Origin: Chrysoporthe austroafricana
Lineage: Eukaryota > Ascomycota > Sordariomycetes > Diaporthales > Cryphonectriaceae
Assembly: GCA_001051155.2 (NCBI GenBank)
Contig: JYIP02000009.1
Span: forward strand, 558,001-622,000
Length of the DNA: 64,000 bases
Direction of reading: 5' to 3'
Numbering within the stretch: the stretch's first letter is position 1; every line of letters starts with the position of its first letter. The notes below the pieces were generated by a model that worked only from the letters and a program-made list of their open reading frames with translations, was not told where the DNA came from and did not search any database. The translations under genes and the position numbers were made by a program. Below, one piece after another: positions 34,788 to 47,300 of this stretch.

Positions 34788-36966
34788 TCAATCCCCGCCG
34801 CCACCAGCGTTCCTCCCGAGATCCCTCCTCACCCGCCACACTCTCGACCCAGCGGCCCTCTTCTGGTTTCCGCGCAACACCTCCGCCCACGGGATCCCCG
34901 CCGACGTTCCCGCCTCGGCCACGCCCTCGCCCGCGCCCTTCCTGAAAGCGCGGCTGTAGTGGTCCTCGGTGTACGCCCACGTGGGCAGGTCGAACTTCCC
35001 AGAGACCAGGACGATGGTCCTGCCGTTGAGCAGTCCCGCCGGGAGTGGGGTCGACAGCGCGAGCAGGCCGCGCTCCGCGTCGATGCCCCGGACGAGCGCG
35101 AGCCCCCGGCAACGCGAGTATCTCGGGTCGAGCGGCGCGGCGGTGCAGATGTAGGGGAGCTGCTCTGCCGTCCTCTGGACCAGCCTATCTAGCTCGGGGC
35201 GGCCCCGGTCGGGAGGGTGCGGTGGGATGCCGAAGGCGTTCCCGCCCTCGACCTCCACCACGGCTAGGACACTGCCGTCGATGGCCTCGGCGAGGAGCTC
35301 CGGCTCCGGCTTGTAGCCGTAGCACACGATGCCGAAGAGCCCGCTGTCGTCGCCGCTGTAGCTGACGAGCAGAGGCGGAGCGGAGGCGAGCGGCAGGGCA
35401 TCCCACTGCGGGCCGGCACCGCCGCCCATCTCGGCGGCCATGTGGAAATAGGACATGGCTTGCATGTGCCGCAGGTGGAGGGCCGTCCTGGATGTGTACT
35501 CGCTCGCCTGCGAGGGCAGGGTCGTGAGGGGGGCCGAGCTGCAGGCTGACCTGAGCCCCTCGACCGTGTCCTCGGGCCCGTCCTCTGACATGTAGACGAC
35601 TTCGGCCGGCCGCATCTCGGATATCAGGTCCTGGAGCAGGACCAGACCGCTGCCTTGTATCCAGCCAGGGGTGTTGATAATGAGCGGGTAGCCGGCGCAC
35701 GTCGATTGGTATCGCGAGAACAGCTCGAGAACACAAGCCTTGTAGTGCTCAATGTCCGAGGCCGGCGTGATGGACGCCACGGCATGCGACGCGACGGTGC
35801 TGTCCGGCCCCGGCGCCGGGTGGCAGAAAGGCGGCGACAGGTTTGGCTCGCCCAGTTTGACAAGCGAGACGACGCCAGGCGGCGAGAACTCGGGCTGGCC
35901 CGGGTCGATGTCCAGCACGGCGACGCCGGGCCACACCCGCTGCTTGGTGCCGCCGCGGTGGGTGACGAGCCGGTTCGCCAGCATCCGGGAGAACGTGGAC
36001 TTGCCGGACGACTTGGGTCCACAGACCAGGAGCGCGGGGGCCGCGCCAGGGCTTCCCTTGGCGAGCTCGGCGATCTTCCTGTTCCACTCGGGCGGCGACC
36101 TGAGGTCCTGGAGCATGGCCTTCTTGGGCCCATCGGCGGACGAGCCGAGGACCTGCCACGTCTGGGCATGTCCTCCTGTGGTTGACTCGTTCCAGAGGCC
36201 TCCGAATATAGGCGACAGACTCTCTAGGTTCCTCAACTCGGCCGCTGCCGGGTGAGACTGCAGTTCGATGACAGACTTCTCGGAACACCGCAGCACCGGC
36301 AGGGCGTGACAGTGCGGCGCATGTACCCAGTGTATCGTGTCTGAAGGATGAAGCGATGCCCCATATATGCTCGCCTCCCCGCTCCTGACCTTGACACCGT
36401 AGCTCCCGAGGATGACGAGGCGCTGTCGTCCAGTCAGCACGAGAACTCAAGGCGAGGGATGATGGCGGTCTCCTACTTCGCTGCTGTCTGGAAACTTCAA
36501 TATGGCAGTGCCGTCGGCCTTCCTCTGACAGTTGCTCTTGTTCAGGGTGGTCGAAGACAGCTGGACGACCTTTCTCTTAGGGGGCTCGTCCACGGGCTCA
36601 TCGATCTCAAGCTCCTCCTCGGCGACGGTGCCAGAATCCCCGAGGAGCACCTGTTCAGGAGTCCGGGAACTGTCCTTCTTCATAGAGCCACCCTGACTGG
36701 CGCCCCTGGCCTTCAAGCCACCTCTCCTTGGGGTGGACTGTCCGGATCTGGCTGGTGATCCATCCTCGACGGAGTTGCTTCCAGCTTCCTCTGAGGCGAC
36801 GGGCGGCGTTGCAGAAGCCTGCCTCTCAAGCAGCCTCCTCCGGAGAGCTGCAGCACTCAACACTGTGACGTCTTTTCAGCCAAGTTTCTTTCTGGATCTA
36901 TTTTGCAGTGATCTTACTCTGGGTACCCTGGCCAACATCCAGCTTCCTCCTCTTGCTCGCAGACAT
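34788..36966 (-). CDS. GRC3: Polynucleotide 5'-hydroxyl kinase Grc3
   Basis: Three exons (36966-36918, 36862-36477, 36422-34788) and introns of 55 and 54 bp (GTAAGA..CACAG and GTAGGA..GACAG) give 689 residues in one frame. A 17-codon first exon carries a basic cluster (MSASKRRKLD). The N-terminal region is disordered, then ERLVILGSYGVKV opens the conserved core. The Walker A P-loop is GPKSSGKST at 280-288. Downstream are DIDPGQPEFSPPG and INTPGWIQGSGL, both typical of the Clp1/Grc3 kinase family. Known: Grc3 with Las1 phosphorylates and processes the ITS2 of pre-rRNA in the nucleolus and also acts in Pol I termination. The C-terminus (LPTWAYTEDHYSRAF) is conserved in Grc3. It shares its promoter region with RPA34. 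Confidence 0.94.
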
Positions 36967-37581
36967 GTTGAGGTCCAAGACCCTGTCTCACAAGATCAAA
37001 GAAGCACTGCTGGGAGTCATGACCTGTCGCAGATGCTTTGTATGAATGTGCATCTCATCTCAAAGCAGTCTTACAAGGGTGCGCTTCAGTGGGGTTCAGA
37101 GGGCCTGCAGCTGTCCAGGGCCCCTGTCAGCGGCCCTGTCAGTGACCCCGCTGCCCAATCGATAAGACCAATTCTATCTGCTACCCCACACTGACCCTGC
37201 CGATGTTCTGTTTGGAGACGCGACCGGAAAAAGCAGCTTCGCAAAAAAATTCACCACCAATCTTCACGTCGAGACATCAGTCCGTGCTGCTTTTCTTTCA
37301 GCTTGTCTCTCCCTACACTCCCTCCTCTCCCTCCTCTTACACCTCACACCTTCTACGGACATACACCCTACCATCTAGCTCCCTGCTTTCCTCTGGCCTC
37401 CCTGAACCCCTGCACAGCTGTCGCGCACTGCCCGCAACAGGAGCGCCAAGTGCCCTGCCCTGCCGCAACATTCGCCATCTGAAGTTTACGGCCTGCGCGA
37501 CGCGACAGGACAAAAGCGCGTCCCCTGCTGTCATCTCCATACAAGCCCAGCACCACAGACACATCCCTCAGCCGCTCAACC
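36967..37581. promoter_or_regulatory. Shared divergent promoter, GRC3 / RPA34
   Basis: 615 bp separate the two ATGs. An A-tract of RRPE type (GCAAAAAAATTCACC at 37241-37255) lies in the middle; the RRPE motif (AAAAATTT) is known from promoters of ribosome-biogenesis genes. A long pyrimidine-rich tract (37285-37395) precedes RPA34. No TATA box is seen. Assignment of the A-tract as a functional element is inference. Confidence 0.5.
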
Positions 37582-39639
37582 ATGGCGGGCTCCAAGGTCC
37601 CAGGTGGGAGCCTTCGCGCCCACGCTTCCAACACTAGCAAGGTCAGGTCCACCGGCCTGTTCGGCTCAGTCAAGGCGCCCGGGCCCAAGATAAATCCCAA
37701 GACGGTCGTCGGCGACGACAGCGACTCTGATTCCACCTCCAGCAGCGACGACTCCGATTCCGACGTCGGCGCTGAGTCCGCGATGGATTTCCAGAAGAGG
37801 GTCTCCCAGACCCCCTCCAGGAACAAGACGGACGGCGCAAAGCCGAAGGGTGATCTGACGCCCGCTAAGACCCCCACTGTCAACGGTCTGAAGACCCCGA
37901 TTAAGAAGGAGGCTACCTCGTCGGGCTCCGAGACCGACAGCGACAGCGAGGAGAGCGAGTCGAGCAGCGACGAGAAGGCCAAGAAGGCGAGCGCAAAGGG
38001 CAAGCAGGTCAAGAAGAGCACGTCGGATTCGGAGTCGAGCTCCGAGGCGGAGACCTCCAGCGCCAGCGAGAGTGAGAGCGACGAGAAAGAGAAGGCCACA
38101 CCGAAGCCCGCACCGTTGTCTGCGGCCAAGGGGAAGCCGCCGATCAAGAAGGATTCTACATCGGGCTCTGAGTCTAGCTCAGCTGAGAGTGAGGAGGAGA
38201 GCGGGAGCGAGAGCGAGAGTGAGAGTGAGGAGGACAGCGAGGACTCTGCGCAGCAGATCGAGAAGCAGATTAGGAACGACGTCAAGACTGCCAAGTCTCA
38301 GTCCTCCAAAGCCAAGTCCTCTTCGTCTGAGCAGCCCAGCAAGAAGAAGACCAAGCGCGCTGAATCTCAGTCCGACGACGAGGATGGCGATGTCGAGATG
38401 ATGGACCAGTCAATGGCTCTGACCAACGGCGGCCATCCGACAAAAGTGTAAGTTGAGATGCTGCTCAGTATGTACTCAGATGGCTAACGGTCACCCCAGC
38501 GGCGACGTACCCGAGTTTGTCGCACCTGACTTCCACCTGCGCAAGCTGGACGGAGGCGACAATGCCGCAGACATCGCCACCTTGTTCTCCAAGGCTCAGC
38601 TGGAGGGCAAGCAGGTCTGGTACATCACCGCACCGGCCTCACTGCCCGTCACCGTCGTCCAAGACTTGACCATCCCCATGGATCAAGCCCAGAAGGGCTT
38701 GCCGGTCCTTGCGCACAACGGCGACGACTATCGCATGACTTTCGACAACCCTGCTGCCTCCTCCTCGTTTAGACTACTCATCCCTAACAAGAAGGGCGAT
38801 GAGTACTCACTTCGTGAGCCTTCCCAATCTCATGGAATGGATTCGATCTGATGCTGACCCATACTACAGTTCAGCGACCAGTCAGTTCGGCCATGCACTT
38901 CACCCGCAGTGAGACCTTCCCTCCCGGAGGTCCCGCCAGTATCACAACTACCCAGACCGTCTCTACCACCAAGCCAGCGCGCCCCCAGCCAGAGGGCCTC
39001 CGCACTCGCTACACGCCCCTGGGCGTACCCAGCCCCAAACCCACCGCCATCGCGCCGCCAATCCCCTCCAAGCACAAGGCCCCGGCAGACCCCGCAGCGC
39101 GAGGCTTGAGCACCCCCAGCACGAGCTCCAAGAAGAAGCGCAAGCACAGAGATGACGGTGAGGACGGACCCGCCGCGACTGCTCTTACTACCCCTACGGC
39201 CTCAAAGCACGCCTCCGGTGCCGCCGGCAAGAAGAACCCATCCGCTGAGAAGCCCGCCAAGAAGCAGAAGACAAGCAGAGATGAGAAGGCGGCCAGAAAG
39301 GTGACGCCCGTCCCCGTGCCCGTCCCCGTCCCTCAGCCCAACGGCCGGGTCCCCTCGGCCAGCCAGCCGGTGGCGCGGTCCAGGGCGTCCATGTCGCCCG
39401 GCGCCGCCCTCCCCGCCACGCAGATCCTGCCCAGCAGGCAGACGCCCGTGCCCATCCCGACGTTTGCCCCGCCGGCAGCGGGCCCGACGGCCAAGGAGCG
39501 CGAGGACCAGCGCAAGAAGCAGGAGAAGGAGAAGAAGAAGGCCGACAAGGCGGCCGCCAAGGCCGCGAAGAAGAGCCCCAAGAAGGTCACGCAGGTCCCG
39601 CCGCCCCGGTTCGACCACCGGGGCCGGCCTGTCTACTGA
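37582..39639 (+). CDS. RPA34: RNA polymerase I subunit RPA34 (A34.5)
   Basis: Three exons (37582-38447, 38500-38813, 38870-39639) with 52- and 56-bp introns give 649 residues. The first ~285 residues are disordered, with long Ser/Glu/Asp and Lys-rich runs like nucleolar acidic proteins. The conserved A34.5 region is in exon 2 and the start of exon 3: PEFVAPDFHLRKL, KQVWYITAPASLPVTVVQDL and QRPVSSAMHF. The tail is Lys/Pro-rich with many AAKAAKK-like runs. Known: A34.5 dimerises with A49 to form the TFIIF-like module of RNA polymerase I. The protein is much longer than yeast Rpa34 (233 residues) because of the N-terminal acidic extension, usual in filamentous ascomycetes. The neighbour GRC3 also works on rRNA. 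Confidence 0.9.
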
Positions 39640-41992
39640 AGGACCAGGCGGTTTTTCGCGTGATGGGTGGATGGATGGATGGATGCTGTTGTGGGACTGG
39701 TGGTCCTCGCGGTCCTGCGGATACCCGCCACTGGAATGGTTGCTGGGGTTCACAGTGGCATGCAGGACCGCGTGCCGCCCAAGGGTCGAGGCGCAAAAAT
39801 GGCGACAGTCGGCCTCCTAATCTCAGGGGCGCGGATGAGAGTAATTTGCAGAGCGATTGAGAAAGCTGAAACCCTTTTTCTTCCTGGTACGTGGGACAAA
39901 TACCCGGAAATCTTACCTGTCTTGTCTGTGTGTCTGTCGATCGGTCTGTCTATCTGCATGTTCGTCTAATTGCGTGGCTACTCCGGGACGTTTCCATCTG
40001 TGTGTTGGATCTCTACGCGTCTGGCCTGCATGTGTACATTTCTTGATCTCGGGGCCTAAGAGGACAGAGAGCGAAGGAGGCACGGCGTTCGTTGGAAAGG
40101 TGCCCTCTGCGGTCGGATCGGCTCAACCGCCAGCCCTCGTGCTTTATGCCTTGTGAATTCGGATCCACAGGGGGGGGAGGGGTCTTATCTATCTGGGAGG
40201 CTCGTACCGCGCTGTTCCGGGCCATGATGACGGCCCGCACGCAGTATTGTATTGTATTGTATGGTAATGTACATGATCATCGACCGGGTGTCGGTCCCCT
40301 GAGCAGAGAGGATCAGACAGACACACCGAACCGAAGCAACGAATTTTTTTTTTTTAAAAAAAAAAAAAAGCATTGGTAATCGATATGCAGAGCCCCAGTC
40401 GTCTCGGTGCGTTCCGACCAGGGAATGGAGCCAGAGATCATCATCCTTCGGCATCCTCGGAGCCAGGATAGGCAGCCCGCCGCAACGAAGCGAGACTCGC
40501 TCCCAGCCGCAGCGCTGGACAGCGACACCAGGTCGAAGAATAATCAAAGCATACGGTAATCACTTCAAGAAAGAGGCCAAGAGAATCCATCTCCTGGGCC
40601 GATCCCCACAGAGAGGGCGGGTCGGCTGGTAGGGAAGCGAGAATCGCTTCTAGCCGCGAGGCGGCGCCTCGCGCCGCGAGCCTCATGCGCACATACAATA
40701 CATAGGACGGCCAGCCGCCGGGCGTTAGGGACCGGGCGGGCGGCGCTCGCTTCGGCTGTGTGTGTGTGCGTGGGTGTGCATGTGTGTGTATACGTGTTTC
40801 TGCGGCACGACATGATCGATCGTGGCTGTGTTCGCGGGAGGGGGACAGGGTCAACGCTGGGTCGGGGTCGGGATTGGCGGGGAGGGAACAGGCTTACTAG
40901 GACCGGGCGCTGTTGGTGCGAGTAAAGGTGCGTATATATACGCCATCACATTTCTTTCCTGCTGTCTGTCTCTTTCCTCCCCTCTCTTCGCTCTGGCTTT
41001 GTGTATCATCACTGTCGCTGCTCCGCGGCCCTCGGAACGACCGCTCGCTTTCACACGACGATGGCTCGAAACGGCTCTGGCAAGGCACACGGCTGCGCAC
41101 ATGGCCACGATAGACGAAACGGGGCACGATCATCACAGGGGGAGGGGAGAGGAGGGCACACACGTCTGTCTCATCGTCGTACGTATTCATTCGTTCGTCA
41201 CATTAATAACTAACGCCCGGCCTTATTCCCCCCCTATACACGAGGGAGCCGGGCCACAGATATTTACTATCCGCCTGCCTTTCCAGCCAGCCAGCCTGCT
41301 GCGCTCAGGCACCTTTTCTTTATTCAAGTCCATCCCGGCACGCGGGCGATCCCGGCCTGGGAAAAAAATGTTTGTTTGCCATGATGATGATGACGATGAT
41401 GATGCATGCACCCATGGTTACCCTGAAATCCCTCCCATCATGCCCATACCAGCCCCGTCCCGTTTCCCCCCTCCCTCATCTGTATATCGTCTAGTTCGTT
41501 CCCGTGAGTATGTTTCGTGCTGCGCCGTGCAAATGCTGTTTTGCTACACGGATGGAGGAAAGATGGGGGGACATTAAAAAAAAGAAGAAAAAAAAAAGGT
41601 TGTACACCGGGCCAGTCCGTCGCGGACGCGGGTCTGACCCGAGGGTATCAAGAAGCAAGCAAGAGGTGAGAAAGCGACAGGAGGTGGGTCGGAGGATGGT
41701 GTGCCTGCGCGAGAGGCCGGTGGGGTGTTCGCCAGAGAAGCTGTGGTTGGCCACGGCGCCGAATTTGCGATTGGCCGGTGGGGCCAAGTCCCCATCGGCG
41801 CAGATCCGAAATGTCGTCGACGGTCGTTTTTCCTCGGCTCCTTTCCCGCCGGCTGGTGGTGGCGGCGGTGCCCTGTGATCCAGGTCTGGTCGGACAAGGC
41901 CGGGAAGCTCGAGCCGCAGCGCGGGCGCCCGGGGAGATCCCCCCCTTCATCGGCGGTGGTAGTGGTCTCGTGTGACCGTCCTGGCCTCACTC
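39640..41992. other. 2.35-kb intergenic region, RPA34 / AUR1 3' ends
   Basis: No supported gene between the two convergent stops. It contains short GGAT repeats (39665-39685), T/A homopolymers (about 40344-40369) and a GATGAT run (about 41383-41406). Open frames here lack family features. Confidence 0.55.
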
Positions 41993-43509
41993 TCACCGCA
42001 CGACGACGACCTCGCTCAGCTCGCTCTCCCTCGCCGGGCCGCCCCTCCCGGCGCCGTCCCACATCAGCTGGCCGTCGAGGCCCATGGGGATGGTTACGTG
42101 GCCGAACTCGCCGTCGGGGGTGGTGGGGCTCAGCAGGGTCGGAGAGGTGGTGCTCGTGCGGGGCGAGCTCAGGGCGGAGAAGCTCGAGCTGCTCCCGACG
42201 GTCCACTCGTCGTCGCTGCCGCGGCGCTCCAGCAGGCCGAGGCCGTACCCCTCGCCGCCGGCGTCCTTGCCGACGAGGCCGTACTCCTCGTCGCGGTCCC
42301 GCGGGCGCTCGCCGATCTCGACGTGGTCGTAGGCCCAGCGGTTCCTCTTGTCGGGCTGCTGGCGGGGCAGGTAGCGGGCGCGGGCGACGGTGTAGATGCC
42401 GGTGGCCATCAGGCTGCCGGCGACGAGGTCGATGGCGTAGTGGTGGTTCAGGTACATGGTGGCCCACCACAGCCAGCCGACGTAGAAGAGGAACAAGGGC
42501 CGGAGGCGCGGGAAGCAGAAGCTCATGAAGAGGGCCTCGAGGGTGGCGTTGGCGGCGTGCAGGCTGGGGAAGGCGCCGAAGGGCATGGGCGCGGTGGTGA
42601 AGCTGGTGGTGTACATGTCGACGCCGAACAGCGCGTCGACGCGGGCGAGGCCGGCGGGGGAGCCCGACATCCCGTAGTGCGCGGGCTCGAGGCCGTGCTC
42701 CTTCTCGTACCAGGGCGGGGTGCAGGGGAAGACCAGGGAGAGGGTGACGCCGGACAGGGCGAGCCAGCCGAAGGAGCGGGCGAAGACCGGGGTGGTCTTG
42801 GGCGCGGCGAAGACGAAGGTGGCGAGGGAGACGACGGCGGGGGCGCCGAAGTGGCCGATGCCGTAGGGCAGCCAGGCGAGCAGGTCGAGCACGGGGTGGG
42901 TGTGCGCGGAGAGGATGTTGGAGATGTTGGCGCCGTACAGGACGTTCTCGAGGGCGGGGAGGACCTTGACCCAGATGTGCGGGCGGTACTGCACGGGGAT
43001 GAAGCTATCGCGGCTCGGGTCAGCCGGCGGGCTACCGGGCGCACAGGAGGGGAGGGAGAGAGAACATACCGGCTGCAGAAGAAGTAGAGGAGGTAGATCC
43101 AGATGGGCATGGACGGCAGGAAGAACTGCCTCGTGGCGGGGACCAGGCACACCAGCAGCGAGACGAGCGGTATGGCGATCTTGACGAGCAGCGGCATGGG
43201 CGCTATGGCGAGCGAGAAGAACATGAAGCCGGCCAGCACCGGGTATTGGACGTCGAGCCAGCCCCACCGGTGGCGCCGTAGGGTGCGCACGCCGTCCATG
43301 GGGTTGAACGAGGTCTGCAGCCTCGTGATGCTCGTGGGCTCGTCATAGAGCCGCCGCCGGGGCTTCTTGGACCGCGACCGCCTGCTGCTGTCGCCGCCGC
43401 CGGCGCGGTACCGCTCGGGGATCTTGATCTTGAGGGCGCCCGGCCACTGCAGGTGCGGCATGTGCAGCTTGGGCTTGGCCTGGGAGGGCGAGTAGCCGAG
43501 GTCCTGCAT
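41993..43509 (-). CDS. AUR1: Inositol phosphorylceramide synthase catalytic subunit Aur1
   Basis: Two exons (43509-43070 and 43004-41993, 65-bp intron, GTATGT..GATAG, phase 2) give 483 residues. Several membrane segments are visible, among them YPVLAGFMFFSLAIAPMPLL and the pair around FFLPSMPIWIYLLYFF. The PAP2-like catalytic motifs are FGAFPSLHAANATLEALF and YLNHHYAIDLVAGS, which carry the conserved His and Asp residues. PHIWVKVLPALENVLYGANIS is the Aur1-specific segment. The C-terminal ~120 residues are disordered and hydrophilic. Known: Aur1 transfers phosphoinositol from phosphatidylinositol to ceramide in the Golgi, an essential fungal step and the target of aureobasidin A. No resistance call can be made from the sequence alone. 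Confidence 0.95.
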
Positions 43510-44335
43510 CGTGCTGCTTGTCTGGACGGCGACTCGGGCGTGTGAGGGCGACGGTAAGAGTGTGTGTGTGTGTGTGTGGCCAGCGCCCAGACGAGTCGCG
43601 CAGGTGAGGTTGAGGGTGAAGGATTGTGACCGATGACGCTGTCGCCTTCTCTATATGATTATCATAACCCTGCAGTGACGTTTCTCTCTCCTCGCAAATA
43701 GCCCCGGCGAGCAAGTTGCAGCCTCTCCAGACCAGGCAGAAGGGACGCCCAGGCACTTATCGTCCCCGTGAATCACAGCAATCTCGGCTGAATAATCTGT
43801 AATCGCCGTGCACGTCGGGCCGGAGCATCCGCGGTGGCTGACGCGAAGGAGGGCGAAGAGGGCGGATCAGCTGACGAGCACACACGCCTGACTCGACCCA
43901 GCTCGGCCTCTGGGGTTGGGAGAGAGGCAGCACGCGACAGGGCACCACCAGAGACACAGGAGGCCCAAGGGCAGGAGAAACAAGGCCCAGCAGCAAAGGC
44001 GGAGGGGGAGGAAGGAGAGGCGCCGAGATGCAAAAAAAGAAAAATAAAAAAAAACCACCTGAGCAGTCGAGGCGAGGCGAGGCGAGGGACTAAGTAGAAA
44101 AACTTCGAGTCCAAAAGTTCGAGTCCAAGTGGTCAGTCACCCCGGGCCTGGGACGCAGGATATGCAGGCCTGATAAAAGAACAAGAAAAAAAAAAAAAAA
44201 AAAGGGGGGAAGCCGCCCATTAAGAAGGAACGTCTTGCCTGCCTGGGGCAGGGCCCGGGGGAACCCGGGGCGGGGGGAACCAAAACGCCCAAACTCCCCC
44301 NTCACCCGGGGCTGGGGAGGAGGTAAAGGAGGCCG

Positions 44336-44368
<33 letters not shown>

Positions 44369-47300
44369 GGAGGAAAGCAGCCATGTAAGAAGTACTGTCT
44401 GCCTTGCCTGGTCCAGAGCCTGGGTGAGCCTGGGTCGGGCGAACCGAAACGTCCGAAAGTCGCGAGAGCAACAGCGTCTCTCCCCTCGCCCTCGTCCTGT
44501 GCTTCCCGTGCTGGCGGCGCTTGTGCCTGCTGTGCTGCCGTGCCGCTGTCACCTCCTCTCGCCCTGTGGTCGTCCTACTACGTAACTGCTATGGTAGGTG
44601 CTGGTACGAGCGCTGCTCGCCAGCGTCTTGGCGGCCTGGGTACCGCTACTTCAGTGGCTGGCAGCGGGGGGGCAGGGGGCCGCTGTCGCGATAGCCGGGT
44701 ACCCGCCGCGGCGCCTGCTGGCGAGGACCCCGCGGGTACCTCGCCGGCGGGCAGCACTTGCGCGGGTACCTGCGGGCTGGAGGGGCGCCCGCTGCCGCAC
44801 GTGTCCCTCGCTATGCGCTGCCCTGCGGATGGGTCCCTGCACCAGCCCTCAGCGCCACAAGGGTCCCGCAGAAAATACTCAAGCGTTTCACGACCCATCT
44901 CCGCGCCTTCCGGTGCGCTCGCTCGCTCTCGTCCAGTCGTCTATACGCGCGTGAGCCTCCTCCTCCTCCTCCTCCTCCCACCACACACACCCTGGCCAGC
45001 GTCCAGCGTCCAGCGTCCAGCGTCCAGCGCCAGCCCTCCTCGCCCCCACCGCACCTTGACCTTCCAGCTCACCTCACCGTCGCCAGGTGTCCTGCCAGCC
45101 CTGCGCGGCATGATACGAGTACTTCACGACTCCCTCTCCCAGATCGCCAGATCTGCTGTCCGCCCTCTTTCTCCTGGCCCTCTTTTCCACGTGTCTAGCC
45201 AAGGCGCTAATGTGGAAGAATCGCTGCCATGACTACAGCAAATAAGTGCCCAGTAGCGCGGCACAACCTTTTTCTTTTAAATCTCTGCCGTGCCGGACGC
45301 CGGCCGAAGCTAGTGACAGACAGACAAACGAACAGACAGACCCCGCCTATTAATAGCACCACTCTTTGGAGAGAGCAGCCAACATAGACAAAAACAACGA
45401 AGGAAGTAGTCCTAGACTGGGGGGGCCACCTCGTCCTGGACAGGTGGGGGCCGCGGCCGACTCCTGCGCAGTACGCGGGACGGCAGTACTGGGTAGGTCT
45501 TGCGCGTGTGGAGACTGAGGCCGGCGCATCGAGGGTACGACGGGTACGACGGACAGCCCAGCAGGCACCATCTCGACCTGATACGCCGTCGAGATCTGCT
45601 GGCCGCTGTACTCGGACACAGATCTCGGACTCAGCCCGCCAGGCGTTCGTTGCCATCCCCGCGGGGGGTTGAGGACCGGCCAAGTACCCACGTGCCCCCA
45701 TGCACATCAGACGAAACAGTTCTCGCCGGTCCCTGGACACCATCACTATAGTTCTTAAGGTTCACCATGGCGTCACCCTCGAACGCCAGACGAGCCACGG
45801 GGCGTCTCGTCACAGAGTATGCACAACTCTCTCTCTGCGACAGGCCATGCCTGGTCTGCCGCAAGCCACCAACCAGCCCGGACTCTACATCGACCCGTCT
45901 CCCGCCCAGTGTGTGAGTGTGTGGCTTGGGGGGGGGGGCGCTGGTCTGGTTCTCCTGGGCCGCCATCGCGAGCCCCGCCGTGCAGTGAGCTTGCACGTCT
46001 TTATCTGATCACGCACTGAAACCCTCTGCGCTGATCTCCAGAGATAACGAACGATCTTGTCTGTCGAGGCGGTGCCTGATAATCTGCCAGGCGCCGCCGT
46101 GACTGGTCCCGCCCGATCTCTGTGCGCCTGTGCAGCATCAGCCCTGCCAGGTAGCAGAGCACGAGGGCAATTACTAACTCCGAACCGCATCCTTCCGCGC
46201 CCCTGCCCTCTGGCCCATCTGCTTGGTACCGGTACATGGCGCTTACGATGGGACCCCCTTCGCCCACACCTATCCCGGCAGGGCCTAGGCTGTGGACACA
46301 GCGGCGGCCCAATGCAACTGGACGTGGCACCCGTCTCTCTCCTGCGACCCGGACTGGCTGGCTGACCAGGACGGCTTTCACCTTCAGACGCTTCTCACCT
46401 GGAACCGTGCCGACAGCTTGCTTCCCCAGACTCCATCTCCGTCTGTCCAGCACGCGACAGGGGGGGGCGTCGGGCGGTGTTGGTATTGGTTGAACTGGGG
46501 CCCGTCCTGCAGACAACCTGTGCAGGCCTGTCAGGAATCAGGATGCAAATCAACACCACCCAATGAGCCGCGCCCCACCATCATGCCAGAGGTGCCGCGG
46601 GAGGAGCCCTGTGCCTAGAGGCGATCTGAGCCGGGGAGACGCAACCTTTCCCGACCTGGGGACCCTGACGGTGTGTGGTGTGCCTTTGTCAGCCCGCTGC
46701 TCTGCCTGGAGCAGTGCTGACCAGCCAAGCCCGGCAGACTCCGGGTATTAGGATTCAGGAGCTTACGCCCGGGCGCGCCGCTGGCCGTTCTGTCGCTCGA
46801 GGCTAACTCGCTCACGTATTCGGCCCATGAAAAGAGAGACAGAAGCAGACAAGAGGAAAAAAAAAGAGTGAAGAAACGCTTTCAACCTAGTGCCAGCCTC
46901 CTAGCAAGCGCCACAATCCGCCAGGAGGCTCAGTTCCGGGAGAGCGATTCCGCCTGACGGTTTTCGAGAGATGAGGTCTCCATTTTGGGGGCCCAACGGC
47001 AGAGAATTTGCCTATGCGGCGGGTCATCAGCAGAGCCGCTGGTTGTCAATGCCATTCTCGACGCCGAGACCGAGAGCGAAGAGGGCCGGACGGGGTCGGG
47101 TCCTTTTTTTTCTTCACCCATCGAACGGGCTCTCGGGGCGCAGGCTGGACTATCGGGGGCTTAGGGGACGAACGCACCTCGTGTGTGTCGCGTGCCCAAC
47201 TTTTCCCCTCCATCCCAACCAGAAATCGTGTCGAAGGTGTGGGCGACCCGCCGGTTCGCATTTCCACCTTTTTTTTTCTTCTTCTCTTCATGTGTCTCGG

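Noticed and set aside
40823..41577. 251-codon plus-strand frame downstream of RPA34
   Set aside because: Mixed low-complexity translation, no conserved segment, and it lies between two convergent genes where 3' UTRs are expected.
41972..43087. 371-codon open frame antisense to AUR1
   Set aside because: A shadow of the AUR1 gene, which has catalytic motifs and a splice structure on the minus strand.
44103..44126. Direct repeat TTCGAGTCCAA twice
   Set aside because: Short, adjacent and close to the assembly join. It resembles half of a tRNA B-box only by chance.
46001..46516. 171-codon minus-strand frame in the 6.7-kb gene desert
   Set aside because: No recognisable domain or splice context. 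Similar frames of equal length occur on the other strand, as expected by chance at this GC content.
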